From Opitutus sp. GAS368 (GTDB lineage: Bacteria; Verrucomicrobiota; Verrucomicrobiia; Opitutales; Opitutaceae), in contig CAMCHO010000015.1 of NCBI GenBank assembly GCA_945874455.1, forward strand, positions 1 to 45,547: a stretch of 45,547 nucleotides of DNA. Direction: 5' to 3'. Position numbers and translations under genes: made by a program. The notes beneath the pieces are model-generated. The model was not told where the DNA came from and searched no databases. It saw only the letters and a program-made list of their open reading frames with translations. Positions within the stretch are counted from its first letter, which is position 1. Each line of letters opens with the position of its first letter. This document shows, piece by piece, positions 19,101 to 26,704 of the stretch.

Positions 19101-19234
19101 TCAGTGCGCGCAATCTGTTCGATACCCCGGAGGGATCGGAGCGCATCGGGCCTTCGACGCCGAGCAATGCCCGTCTGATCCAGTACGTGGAATACGGCGC
19201 GTTGTGGACGCTGGGCGTGAAGGGCACGTTTTAA
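16115..19234 (+). CDS. TonB-dependent outer membrane receptor with carboxypeptidase-regulatory-like N-terminus
   Basis: A 1039-residue receptor. I start it at the ATG at 16115, which opens a signal peptide (MIIRLLVSLFTLLIGVVASAQ); the frame from 16004 adds 37 non-signal residues. Residues 25-100 form a carboxypeptidase D-regulatory-like beta-sandwich (GTITGRVFVPGTGEYLERARI...). A TonB-box-like VKLSEFVV (about 113-120) follows, then the plug (GNIGELLKFVPGVTLDY, VMMDGFNLASAQ) and a long beta-barrel ending YGALWTLGVKGTF with a terminal Phe, as is usual for outer-membrane barrels. It probably imports a bulky substrate such as an oligosaccharide or metal complex; nothing nearby identifies it. It is a single gene between spacers, with no SusD or ABC partner. 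Codon use is normal. Confidence 0.92.
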   Translation: MIIRLLVSLFTLLIGVVASAQTPLAGTITGRVFVPGTGEYLERARISLEGSGREAFTDTLGRYSFYEVPAGVVSVKAFFTGMNVQTVTVRVTPGAVAQQDFDLVGFRQKPPGGETVKLSEFVVATKRQMDGAAIAINEQRFAPNIKNVIAADEFGPVADGNIGELLKFVPGVTLDYIDGAPMGISMSGVPADNVPVMMDGFNLASAQNATNRKVELVNISTSTLSRIEVSYTPTPESPGMALAGSVNLVPRSAFERSTPAFTSTAYLLGRSSELDFNKTPGPGLKSLRKITPGFDFSYIAPVNKKFGFTLSGGTSTQYQPTYRVSRTWRGTGTATTGDAFPDTTSDRPYMTSIAIEDSPFMATRSAAAATVDYKLSDRDRISVSVQSTYFAMVFNKRRTTYTIDRVQPGGFSPTFTQSTVGGGTITIDNNSDIDRIGKSYMPSLRYWHTGPIWKADVGLAYSYSDNFITNQAPDTAGYFSIATATRTGVTLRFDGISEVTPDKFTVTDGINGAPVDARNINSYVLTGAANNSNITTDIQRNAYVNVGRDIAWRFPVAVKMGLDFRQSARDFSRAEGNVANAVYSFVGKDGRGSTTPNAVGSDDSAAVAVDNNLYSLRPSRFGLGNYQTIDGGKLLDLWRTNPAYFTTDPTTTYTRITTNSNYAKETISSAYVRGDVSFLNGRLKFIGGVRAEQTNVIGAGLLTDPTGNYQRNASGKILLGSDGKPVLITTDALARAKLILIRRGENVNKEYLRFFPSLNSTFNLRENLIARAAYFTSVGRPNYAQYSGGLVLPDPTATPPNDTLIRVNNAGIKAWKAKTVKVMLEYYFEPVGLFSVGVFRRDTENFFGTTTLPVDAAFLSYYNLNPAEFGQHQVLTNYNIPGTVRMDGIDFNYKQALTFLPEWARGLQVFVNGSAQHKTGDVTRSFNGVTRMANWGVTYARDRLSLRMNWNLRPHEQGAPVIGRGIAPETYIWSKERLYTDLNGDYRLTRRFSIFFSARNLFDTPEGSERIGPSTPSNARLIQYVEYGALWTLGVKGTF

Positions 19235-19674
19235 GCGGAGCGATTTAATGAGCGGGATTGATCGCAGATAAAATGCATCCCTCCCCCCGGGGCAGAGATA
19301 CCGGCAGCGGGTTTCCTCACCGCATCGAATCGCCCGCTATTTGATCCGCCCAGCACTTTTAACGAAGGCAGGGACATCAATCCCGCTCAGGCCCCGTTCC
19401 CCGCCACCAAACTCCTCCCTGATCAGATCCCCTTAACAATCCAGTTTCCGGCCAGCCATAGTGGCAGCAACGTCCCTCTGTCGTTGCCCTGAGCTCAAAC
19501 CAAACCCCTGCTTGGCATCAGCCCATGCAACCCCTGCCGTTGGAACAGCCTCGGTATTCGGTGTTGGGATGTTGGATACGATCAGATCACGATCGCCTAC
19601 CGATGTGACCGGCGGCGCGAACAGCGACTGTTTCTGGCGGTTGAAAAGTCACCTGAGATAAAACGAGGCCGCCG
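19235..19674. other. Intergenic region after the receptor gene, no gene recognised
   Basis: About 440 bp. The short frame at 19461-19661 is not supported. It contains the right copy of the 19-bp flanking repeat (19438-19456) and, at 19629-19654, a segment whose minus strand reads gtgacttttcaaccgccag, resembling the sequence found downstream of istB in IS21-family elements. Confidence 0.5.
19438..19456 (+). repeat. 19-bp flanking repeat, right copy
   Basis: aatccagtttccggccagc, one mismatch from the copy at 15897-15915. The two copies lie in the same orientation on either side of the receptor gene. Confidence 0.6.
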
Positions 19675-19905
19675 TTACTGTTGCGGGTGCCGGCGGCGGA
19701 GCGGCGAACGCTTGGGCGGTGCGCGTGTCAGGGAGGTCCCACCGGCTGGTTCGTCCGTGTGGCGGTCTTTCATGCGGTGGGATTTGCCTTCGATAAAGAC
19801 GGTCTCGGCGCGGTGGAGAGGACGGTCAAGAATCGCGGCTGGGTGCCAGCGGCCTTGTGGAAGATCGCGGGTAGATTGCCGGCGAGTGCTTGTCGGCGTG
19901 GTTAG
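19675..19905 (-). pseudogene. istB: Remnant of an IS21-family istB gene (C-terminal end)
   Basis: The minus strand can be read from about 19905 to a TAA at 19675-19677. It contains RWHPAAILDRPLHRAETV, followed by FIEGKSHRMKDR. IstB, the ATP-binding helper of IS21 transposases, normally ends with a block of the form ADAILDRLLHHAETV followed by IEGKSFRMKD, so this is its tail. The upstream part (Walker motifs, start) is missing and a few residues before AAILDR appear deleted. No istA is visible. The minus-strand sequence just past the stop (19654-19629) resembles the typical IS21 right-end region. It marks an old insertion now reduced to a few hundred bases. Confidence 0.6.
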
Positions 19906-20021
19906 TCTATTTTGATAGCCAACGAGTAGCTGATTTTTGAGCCCCAGAATCGGGAAATCGTGGGCCGGATTTTCGGAGGGGTAGGGTCGGAAGACCCTGC
20001 TTCGAAGTAGTGAGGTAGAGC

Positions 20022-21218
20022 TTAGATTTCGACGCCCTCAGGATAAAGCCGCGGAAAGAAGTAGCCGACGGTCTTACTCGAAAATGAGATCGAAAGCGGC
20101 CCGCCGACTGAATCCGAGCGAAGCAATTCCTGCTCGATGAAATCGGTAACGTAACGTCGTGCGGTCCTCTCGGGTTTATTGAGGATTCTTGCCGCCTCAC
20201 TGCGCGGCAGAGACCCGCGGAGGAAGGCCTCTCGCATGAGCGCCCCCAGCTCAACCGGGGCATCATGGAGCGTACTCCAACGCTCGGCAAAGCGCATGAT
20301 CCGATCTTGCATCGCGTCGAGGTCGAGCGTCTTTGACATGAAGCTCACTTGATCCAAGGCCGTGCCGAGGAAGAATTCGCAGAACATGATTAACCCCTCG
20401 TTCGAAAGGTTTCCTCGTCCGTCGAGGCTGCCTTGGCGTTCGGAGTCGGCGTTGGCGAGCATAGCGCGGTAATCGTCTCGCCGCCGAGCAAACCCGCGCG
20501 AGATGGCCCACAGTCCGGCCGTCTCCACGCCAGCTCTCGCTAGGTAAGCGTTGGCAAACAGACGGGCCACGCGGCCATTACCGTCCTGAAATGGATGAAT
20601 CCATGCGAAACGATGGTGCGAAGCGGCCGCGGCAATGATTCGATCCAGCGGATCGAGATTTTTCAGATCATAAGCGGAAGCAAACCGCGACATGAAGCGA
20701 GCTAGGGAGCCAAAGGTCGGAGCAAGGTGGGCGCCCACCTCCACTTCACCCTTTCGGAATTCCCCCGGTTCGATTATTTTTCCGGAAGGTTGGATGCGGA
20801 ATTCAGCCGGCATGCGCTCGTAGAATTCGCGGTGAAGAGTCTGAAAAAAAGAATCCGCGCACACATCTACGTTCGGCTGCTGAAGACGCTGAGTCATCAG
20901 TAACTCAACTTTTACATGAGCAGCGCTTTCCAGTTGAAGCGCGCGCTTGGCCGGTTCTGTCGAGTAATCGTTTCTAAGGGCGCGCTCGATATCAGCCGGA
21001 TGGGTGTGGTGGCCCTCGATTAGGTTCGAGTAGTAGCTGTTCATGTTCACCACCAGTTGGGCGACACCAGCGCGAGTGATGGGATGGAGAGTCCCAGCGA
21101 GCTTAGCTGATTGAACGAGGAGTCGAGATGCACTCTCCCGAAGCCTGCCAGAGGCATCTGTGGGCATGAGCGGCTCCATCGCTGCTTCGTTTGAATAAAT
21201 TTCGCGTTTATGGGTCAT
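20022..21218 (-). CDS. Fic/DOC family protein (AMPylase-like) with N-terminal inhibitory motif
   Basis: A 398-residue Fic protein. The Fic motif HPFQDGNGRVARLF (residues 188-201) is complete, including catalytic H188, D192, N194 and R196, so transfer of AMP or another nucleotide moiety to a target protein is plausible. Near the N-terminus, SNLIEG (S64, E68, G69) matches the [S/T]xxxE[G/N] inhibitory helix whose Glu blocks ATP binding, which makes this a class II, self-inhibited Fic. The C-terminal 70 residues look like a winged helix (SEAARILNKPERTARRYVTDFIEQELL), as in Fic proteins that bind DNA. No separate antitoxin gene is adjacent. The start at 21218 is followed upstream by an AT-rich stretch with repeated ATGGCCG sequences. 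Codon use is less G/C-biased than the housekeeping genes, in keeping with an acquired gene. Confidence 0.93.
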   Translation of the reverse strand: MTHKREIYSNEAAMEPLMPTDASGRLRESASRLLVQSAKLAGTLHPITRAGVAQLVVNMNSYYSNLIEGHHTHPADIERALRNDYSTEPAKRALQLESAAHVKVELLMTQRLQQPNVDVCADSFFQTLHREFYERMPAEFRIQPSGKIIEPGEFRKGEVEVGAHLAPTFGSLARFMSRFASAYDLKNLDPLDRIIAAAASHHRFAWIHPFQDGNGRVARLFANAYLARAGVETAGLWAISRGFARRRDDYRAMLANADSERQGSLDGRGNLSNEGLIMFCEFFLGTALDQVSFMSKTLDLDAMQDRIMRFAERWSTLHDAPVELGALMREAFLRGSLPRSEAARILNKPERTARRYVTDFIEQELLRSDSVGGPLSISFSSKTVGYFFPRLYPEGVEI

Positions 21219-21220
21219 TT

Positions 21221-21391
21221 ATGGCCGGTACTTTTGGGGTTTCAATGGCCGATTAAAACATCTGTTAGTAATTTTCAATTAGAAATATGTAATTAATAAA
21301 AGCAATTGATCTTATGAAACAGTGACCAAGTTATGGCCGGTTTATTGGCCGCATCTATGGCCGGTCTATTGGCCGCATCTATGGCGGAGCC
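21221..21391 (-). promoter_or_regulatory. Iterated ATGGCCG motifs upstream of the Fic gene (possible operators)
   Basis: The sequence atggccg occurs at 21221, 21245, 21333 and 21357, with a degenerate fifth copy (atggcgg) at 21381; the copies at 21333 and 21357 are paired with ttggccgc. The first two flank an AT-rich stretch (21254-21310) suited to a promoter. The Fic protein has a C-terminal winged-helix-like region, so autoregulation at these sites is possible. This is inference from position and repetition only. Confidence 0.3.
21332..21391. repeat. 24-bp tandem repeat
   Basis: Two direct 24-bp units, 21332-21355 and 21356-21379, differ at one base (tttattggcc versus tctattggcc); a third partial unit runs to about 21391. 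Each starts tatggccggt and ends ggccgcatc. Confidence 0.85.
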
Positions 21392-21772
21392 TAATGTCGC
21401 AGAATGTCGGACCCAAAAGTTGCCATCAAAAGCGTAACCACGAGCCTTGGCCGGCGTGGCGTGACCGACCTGCCTCCAGACACCGTGGTGTTTGGCGGGG
21501 GGCGCGAGTAAAACAGCATAAATGTCGCGTTGCGTTGTCGCGGGGAGCAGATCCGCGAAATGACGGCGAGAAAGTGCCTTCGCCACGCCGGCGACTCGGC
21601 CCGCAGCACCCCATGAAACAGGCTCGTATCCGATTTTTTGGGCCAAGGCGGTGAAGGGAGCTACAGAGGGAGCTCACTCCTCCCTGATTCATCCCCAACG
21701 TGTATCGCCCAAGTCACGCTCGGAAGCGTTCATTAAGATGCATCTTCCTGTGTTTCCCTGCATCGGCAGTGA
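21392..21772. other. Spacer between Fic gene and tRNA, no gene recognised
   Basis: Open frames exist on both strands (21293-21646 minus, 117 codons, is the longest), but none matches a family I recognise and the minus frame ends by reading through the 24-bp tandem repeat. I see no ribosome site that would favour one. The stretch may be decayed accessory DNA. Confidence 0.4.
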
Positions 21773-21810
21773 AAACCAAAAATCCCCCGTAACCTTGCGG
21801 TTACGAGGGA
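21773..21810 (-). terminator. Rho-independent terminator of the initiator tRNA gene
   Basis: On the minus strand, ccctcgtaacc-gcaa-ggttacggggg forms an 11-bp stem with one G-U pair and a GCAA tetraloop, followed by atttttggtttt. It starts 6 bases after the tRNA 3' end, the right distance for a tRNA terminator. Confidence 0.85.
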
Positions 21811-21816
21811 TCAAAT

Positions 21817-21893
<77 letters not shown>

Positions 21894-21906
21894 ATAAGGG
21901 AACGGG

Positions 21907-21935
21907 AAGGTCCGCGTGACGGTGATGCCTGTCAA
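21907..21935 (-). promoter_or_regulatory. Candidate promoter of the initiator tRNA
   Basis: On the minus strand a perfect -35 box TTGACA lies at 21935-21930; 17 nt further the -10 position reads gacctt, a poor match. The start would fall about 10-15 bases before the tRNA. A 7-bp inverted repeat, tctcacg-ac-cgtgaga with a 2-nt centre, lies just upstream (21942-21957). Confidence 0.35.
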
Positions 21936-22141
21936 TGCCTTTCTCACGACCGTGAGACAAATTTCAGGTGAAGTGGCTGACGCGCGGGAAAGCGACCACG
22001 CGAGCTGCGTGGGTGCCGGGGCGATACGGAACGGCGGCAAGCGACGGCCCGGCACTTGAGAAATCGGTGTGTTTCGCGAGACGGGTAAAAGTCGACTTTG
22101 CGGTTAGGGCTGAATCGCTACGCTCAGGGCGAGCTCGCGGG

Positions 22142-25100
22142 CTACGGGACTTCGTAGATTTCGACGAGGGCCACTCCGGTCGTGGTGCCCACGCCACTTA
22201 CTTGGGCGGTGTAGGGACCGGGCGCGAGGGTCACGAGGAGGGCGGCGTCGCGGCTCGTCGCGCTGGTGAGGGCGAAGGCGCCGACGGCGGAAAACGCGTT
22301 GGCCAGACTGCCGGTGCCACCGGTGGTCGCGCCCCAGTTGTCATTGCTCTCGACGAGTCTCGTGCCGCGATAGAGATCGAGGCGCGGATCGGCCAGCACG
22401 CCCGCCACGCCGAAGCCGGTGAGGGCAGGTCCGATGGCACGCACGAGAATGGTCTTGGGTAGGTTGCCGTTGATGACGAAACCCGCGATCAAAATGCCCC
22501 CGTCGCCGGTTACCAGGGCGCGGGCGGAGGCGTTGGTGAGTCGACTGGTGGCTACGAGGGCGGGGGCCCCGAGGGGGGTGGGGTCGGCGTCGTAGAGCTC
22601 GGCCAGAGCGATGCCGGTGGTGCCGGCGGCTCCGGTGATTTGGACGGTATAATTGCCAGGCGGTAAACTGCGCGCGAGAGCGGAGTCGAGGGAGGCGGGC
22701 GGCAGGGCGAAAGCGCCCAGCGCGGCGAAGGACGCTGCGAGCGCGGGGGTGCCGCCCCAATGGTCGTTGGTGTCGAGGAGGCTGCTCGCCGGAGCGGTGA
22801 AAAGGTGAAGCTGAGGATCGGCGAGCGCCCCGGTGACGCCGAACGGTGTAAGGCTGGGGCCGATACCGCGCAGTAAAACCGCTTTCGGGGAACCGGGGCC
22901 GATGATGAAACCGACGGTGAGGGTTTGGGCGGCGGTGCCGGCGGTGGTGCGGACGGAGAGGTTGACGAGGCGACCGGGCAGGGGCGGCTCGGCAGTGATG
23001 AGGGCCGGTGAACTGGTGACAGTGCCTTGCGGGCCAGCGACCGTGACGGTGTAGCTGCCGGAGGTGGCGGGGGAAACTTTCGCGACCGTGTAGGCGGAGG
23101 CCGTGGAGCCAGCGAGGACGAGGCCGTCTTTTTTCCACTGATACGTGAGCGGGCCTTGACCGGTGGCGGTCACGGTAAGGGTCAGCGTGCCGTTGAAGAG
23201 AGCAGATTGGGAGACGGGTGCCGCGAGGATCGTGAGGGACTCGGTGAGGGCGCGGCCCAAGCGGCGGGGGTTGTGGCGGTATTGCGGCCAGGGGCCGGAG
23301 CCGGCCCCGGCGGTACCGAGGTCGAGGGCGTAGAGTTTGTGGTCGTTGCTGCCGATATAGAGCGTGGAGCCGGCGATGGCGGGGTTAGAACGGATCCAAT
23401 TACCCATGGACCACGTGCGGTTGAGCGAACCGTCGGGGTTGAGGGCGTAGAGTTTGTAATCGTAGCAACCGACATAGATCACGCCGTTGGAATCGATGGC
23501 GGGGGAGCTGGCGCGAACTTCGTCGCCGAGGAGATAGGTCCAGCGGGCGACGCCGGTGGCGGAGGCGAGGGCGTGGAATTTTTTGTCGTAGGCGGCGAAA
23601 TAGACGGTCGCGCCATCCGCGCTCAACACCGGAGACGACGAGGTGGAGAGGGAGGCTCCGGTGTAAACCCAGCGGAGGGTGCCGGTGGGGGTGAGCGAGT
23701 AGAATCGACCGGAGTTGAGGACGCCGAAGTAGAGGTTGCCGGCGGCGTCGAGGGCGGGAGTGGTGTAGATCTCGTTATCGGTGGTATAGGTCCACTTGAG
23801 GGAACCGTCGGGATTGAGGGCGTAGAGTTTTTTGTCGTCGGAGCCCTGGTAAATCGTGCCATCGGGGCCGATGGCGGCGCTGGCGTAGGATTGGAGCGCG
23901 CTGACGTTGGCGCGCCACTTATTCGAGCCGTCGGTGGGGTCGAGCGCGTAGACGAAGCCATCGCTGACTTTGACGTAGACGGTTCCGTCAGTGGCGAGAG
24001 AGGGACTGTTGCTCACGCTGAGGGTGCCAGTGCCGGTGCTGAAGTTCCGCGACCAACGGCGGGTGCCGTCCGGGCGGAGAGCGTAGAGCAAGCCATCGTT
24101 GGAGCCGAAGTAGATGGTGCCGTCGTCGGCGATAGCCGGTGAGCAGGTGTCGATGAGGCCGCCGGTGGGGAAGCTCCATTTGAAGGTGCCATCGGACGCG
24201 AAGGCGTAAAGCGAGCGGTCCGTACTGCCAATGTAGATACTGCCGTCAGGGGAGACGGCGGGGGCGCCGGTGAGGGCGGAACCGACGACGGTGGCGCTGC
24301 CGGTGTCGGACTGCCAGAGGGCGTCGGACACGGTGAGGGTGAAGGTGCCGACGGCGGAGACGGTTTTGGAATCGACGGTGATGAAGTAGGTCTGTCCGCC
24401 GACGGCATCAACCGGGCAAAGGCTGGCGGTTTGGGAGTTGGCGGGGCCGGAGTTGTCGTTGGCGGCGACAAGCGTGAGCCCATTCGACAGGCTCAGGGCA
24501 GGGGCGGCGGGAGCGGTGTAAACGGCGAGGAGGGGATCGAAGTCGTTGCTCACCGCGGCGAATTGGAAGCGCCCAGAACGCGGGGCCGTCCATCGATACC
24601 AGAGCGAGGTCCCGCCGGAGAAATTGAGGATGCGCGGTTCCCCGGTTTCCCTGGTGCAATTGGCGTTAGTGGCGGTGACGCCGTCGCTGAGGCCTGCGAG
24701 CGCGACGGGGTTGGCGAAAGCATCATTGGCGGGGACGGTGCCGAGATTGAGGAGGGTGAGGCCGGAGGCGGTACTCTTGCCGTCCACGGAGATCTGATAC
24801 GTGACACCGGCTTGGGCGGTGAAATCGATACGGCTGGTGAGGGCCGCACCGTCGTTGTCGTTGGCGGTGACGAGCGTGAGGGCGGCCATGGCGTTGCCGG
24901 TGTAAACGGAGAGAACGGTATCGTAGGCGCTGCCGGTGGTGCTGAGGCGGACGGCGGCGGTGGTGGTGGGCGTCCATTCCCACCACAGCGAAGTGCTGCC
25001 ATTGCCGGCGGAGGCGACGGGTTCGCCGGCCTCGGCAGTGGCGCCGGTGTTGTTCGAGCGGACAAGGAAATTATCGCCGACGAGGCGGGCGCGTTGGGCG

Positions 25101-26461
25101 AAGTCGTCGTTGAAGGGCCGATTGGACGTCGTGGTGAGTGCGCCGAGGAGATTGAGGCGGGAGCCGTTTTGCGATTTGCCGGCGTAGCGGGCGATGGGGT
25201 CGGTGCCGCGCAGGAGGCGATTGATGAGCTGGCGGTAGGTATCGGCGGGGAAATGGGCCTTGAGCAAGGCGAGGGCGCCGGCGACGTGGGGTGCGGCCAT
25301 CGAGGTGCCGGAGAGGGTGGCGGTGCCGGTGTTGTTGGTGTAGCCGACCGAGAGAATGCTCTCGCCGGGGGCGAGCAGATCGACCGTCGTGCCGTAATTG
25401 GAAAACGATGACATGGTCTCCGAGCGGGTGGAGGCGCTGACGGTGACGATGTTGTCGAGCGGGAAGCTGGCGGGGTAGTGGCGGGAGACGTCGAGGTTGG
25501 CTGATTCGTTGCCAGCGGCGGCTACAAAAATGACGCCGGCGTTGCGGGCGGCGGTGATGGCGGCGAGTTCAGTCTGGGAAAACCCGATACTGCCGGTCTC
25601 GCCGTAACTGGCGTTGATGATGTGGGCGCCGTGGGCGATGGCGTAATTGATGCCAGCGGCGATGTCGGACACGGAGCCGCTGCCGGTGGAAGGGAAGGCT
25701 TTGATGGCCATGAGCTGGACCTTCCATGCGACCCCGGAGACGCCGACGTTGTTATTGCCGACGGCGCCGATCGTACCCGCGACGTGGGAGCCGTGGCCGC
25801 CGTCGTCGGTGGGGTTGCCGCTGACGAGGGCACCGCGGCCGCCGACGAAGTTGGCGCCGTGGCGATCATTGGCGGCGGACGGCGCGGGATTGATCCAGAG
25901 ATTGGGGGCGAGGTCCTGATGGGTGAGGTTCAGGCCGGTATCCACGACGGCGACGATGACGTTGGGCGCGTCGCGGATCAGGTCCCACGCGGCGAGGGCC
26001 TTGATATCGGCGCCGGGGACGCCGCTGGACTGGCCAAGGTTGTGGAGCGCCCATTGGGTACCGAAGGCGGGGTCGTTGGGAGCGAGGGAAAGGTGGCGGA
26101 GGCCATCGCGCTCGACAAATTCGTAGCGGCCGGTGGCGGTGAGCCGAGTGATAGCGGCGCTGACGTTATCGGCATCGTCGAGCTCGATGACGCGGAGATC
26201 GCGGATGTGAGAGAACGTGGTGCGAACACGGACGCGGTCGCGAGTCTCCTCGGCGTCGGCCGAGGCGCGGCGGGATGCGCGGGGTTTAGCGAGAAGGGTA
26301 CGGTCGCGGAAACCTTGGGCGAATTCCTTGGCAGTGATGGGCGCGGGATCGGCTGCGCGGGAGGTGTGGAAGGATACTGAGAGAAGGAGGGAAAGGAAGA
26401 CGGAGAGAAGGAGAAAGCGGGAGACGCGGGATTGGGTTGGCACGGAGCGGTGGAGGCGCAT
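22142..26461 (-). CDS. Secreted subtilisin-like (S8) peptidase with PQQ-like propeller, Ig and C-terminal tandem domain
   Basis: A 1439-residue exported protein. I start it at the ATG at 26461, which opens a signal peptide (RFLLLSVFLSLLLSVSFHTSRAAD); the longer frame from 26728 has no signal in front. A propeptide-like region (40-130) precedes the S8 domain, with D174 (AVVDTGLN), H223 (GGHGSHVAGT), N318 (AAAGNES) and S387 (GTSMAAPHVAG). About 430-670 are two PPC-like beta-sandwiches, 690-1060 a PQQ-like propeller with blades such as DGTIYFGSNDGLLYAL, 1085-1160 an Ig-like domain (YQWKKDGLVLAGST), and 1165-1439 two copies of a C-terminal domain shared with two other proteins here. It probably degrades proteins outside the cell or at its surface. 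A palindromic short repeat is inserted in the second sandwich (24476-24504). Confidence 0.92.
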   Translation of the reverse strand: MRLHRSVPTQSRVSRFLLLSVFLSLLLSVSFHTSRAADPAPITAKEFAQGFRDRTLLAKPRASRRASADAEETRDRVRVRTTFSHIRDLRVIELDDADNVSAAITRLTATGRYEFVERDGLRHLSLAPNDPAFGTQWALHNLGQSSGVPGADIKALAAWDLIRDAPNVIVAVVDTGLNLTHQDLAPNLWINPAPSAANDRHGANFVGGRGALVSGNPTDDGGHGSHVAGTIGAVGNNNVGVSGVAWKVQLMAIKAFPSTGSGSVSDIAAGINYAIAHGAHIINASYGETGSIGFSQTELAAITAARNAGVIFVAAAGNESANLDVSRHYPASFPLDNIVTVSASTRSETMSSFSNYGTTVDLLAPGESILSVGYTNNTGTATLSGTSMAAPHVAGALALLKAHFPADTYRQLINRLLRGTDPIARYAGKSQNGSRLNLLGALTTTSNRPFNDDFAQRARLVGDNFLVRSNNTGATAEAGEPVASAGNGSTSLWWEWTPTTTAAVRLSTTGSAYDTVLSVYTGNAMAALTLVTANDNDGAALTSRIDFTAQAGVTYQISVDGKSTASGLTLLNLGTVPANDAFANPVALAGLSDGVTATNANCTRETGEPRILNFSGGTSLWYRWTAPRSGRFQFAAVSNDFDPLLAVYTAPAAPALSLSNGLTLVAANDNSGPANSQTASLCPVDAVGGQTYFITVDSKTVSAVGTFTLTVSDALWQSDTGSATVVGSALTGAPAVSPDGSIYIGSTDRSLYAFASDGTFKWSFPTGGLIDTCSPAIADDGTIYFGSNDGLLYALRPDGTRRWSRNFSTGTGTLSVSNSPSLATDGTVYVKVSDGFVYALDPTDGSNKWRANVSALQSYASAAIGPDGTIYQGSDDKKLYALNPDGSLKWTYTTDNEIYTTPALDAAGNLYFGVLNSGRFYSLTPTGTLRWVYTGASLSTSSSPVLSADGATVYFAAYDKKFHALASATGVARWTYLLGDEVRASSPAIDSNGVIYVGCYDYKLYALNPDGSLNRTWSMGNWIRSNPAIAGSTLYIGSNDHKLYALDLGTAGAGSGPWPQYRHNPRRLGRALTESLTILAAPVSQSALFNGTLTLTVTATGQGPLTYQWKKDGLVLAGSTASAYTVAKVSPATSGSYTVTVAGPQGTVTSSPALITAEPPLPGRLVNLSVRTTAGTAAQTLTVGFIIGPGSPKAVLLRGIGPSLTPFGVTGALADPQLHLFTAPASSLLDTNDHWGGTPALAASFAALGAFALPPASLDSALARSLPPGNYTVQITGAAGTTGIALAELYDADPTPLGAPALVATSRLTNASARALVTGDGGILIAGFVINGNLPKTILVRAIGPALTGFGVAGVLADPRLDLYRGTRLVESNDNWGATTGGTGSLANAFSAVGAFALTSATSRDAALLVTLAPGPYTAQVSGVGTTTGVALVEIYEVP
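24476..24504 (-). repeat. Dispersed-type short repeat inside the subtilase gene
   Basis: On the coding strand this reads ccctgagcctgtcgaatgg and neighbouring bases. It resembles a short repeat (consensus about ccctgagcytgtcgaaggg) that is scattered through many bacterial genomes, often translated as PEPVE- or LSLSNG-type peptides. Here it encodes PALSLSNG in a loop of a PPC-like domain without breaking the frame. Confidence 0.6.
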
Positions 26462-26560
26462 GACAGATGGGGCTAACGCTAGGCGTGCGTTTTTTTTCGA
26501 CAAGCTCGGTGTCAAAACGGCGCTGAGCTTATTCCAATGAGCTTTCAAGATGAGTTGGAA

Positions 26561-26587
26561 ATCGCCCGCAAGCAGGCTCCTACCTCC
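26561..26587. repeat. REP-like short repeat between the two giant genes
   Basis: The sequence atcgcccgcaagcaggctcc, followed by tacctcc, resembles REP-type elements (minus strand gtaggagcctgcttgcgggcgat) known from several bacterial groups. It has an imperfect inner inverted repeat, gcccgc/gcaggc. It sits in the 266-bp spacer upstream of the subtilase start. Confidence 0.5.
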
Positions 26588-26704
26588 AAGCGGTTTAAAC
26601 CCACCTTGATCGCGAATTGAGATCGCTCCGGACTTACCGGTGGGAAGGCGCGGGGCACGGAGCGCGAGTAAGCTCGCGGCCTTCGGGAGGGCGAAGAATG
26701 GAGG

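Noticed and set aside
21293-21646. 117-codon minus-strand frame beside the Fic gene
   Set aside because: Not recognised; its end is translated from the 24-bp tandem repeat, and other frames here are nearly as long. It could be a decayed gene but I cannot support a call.
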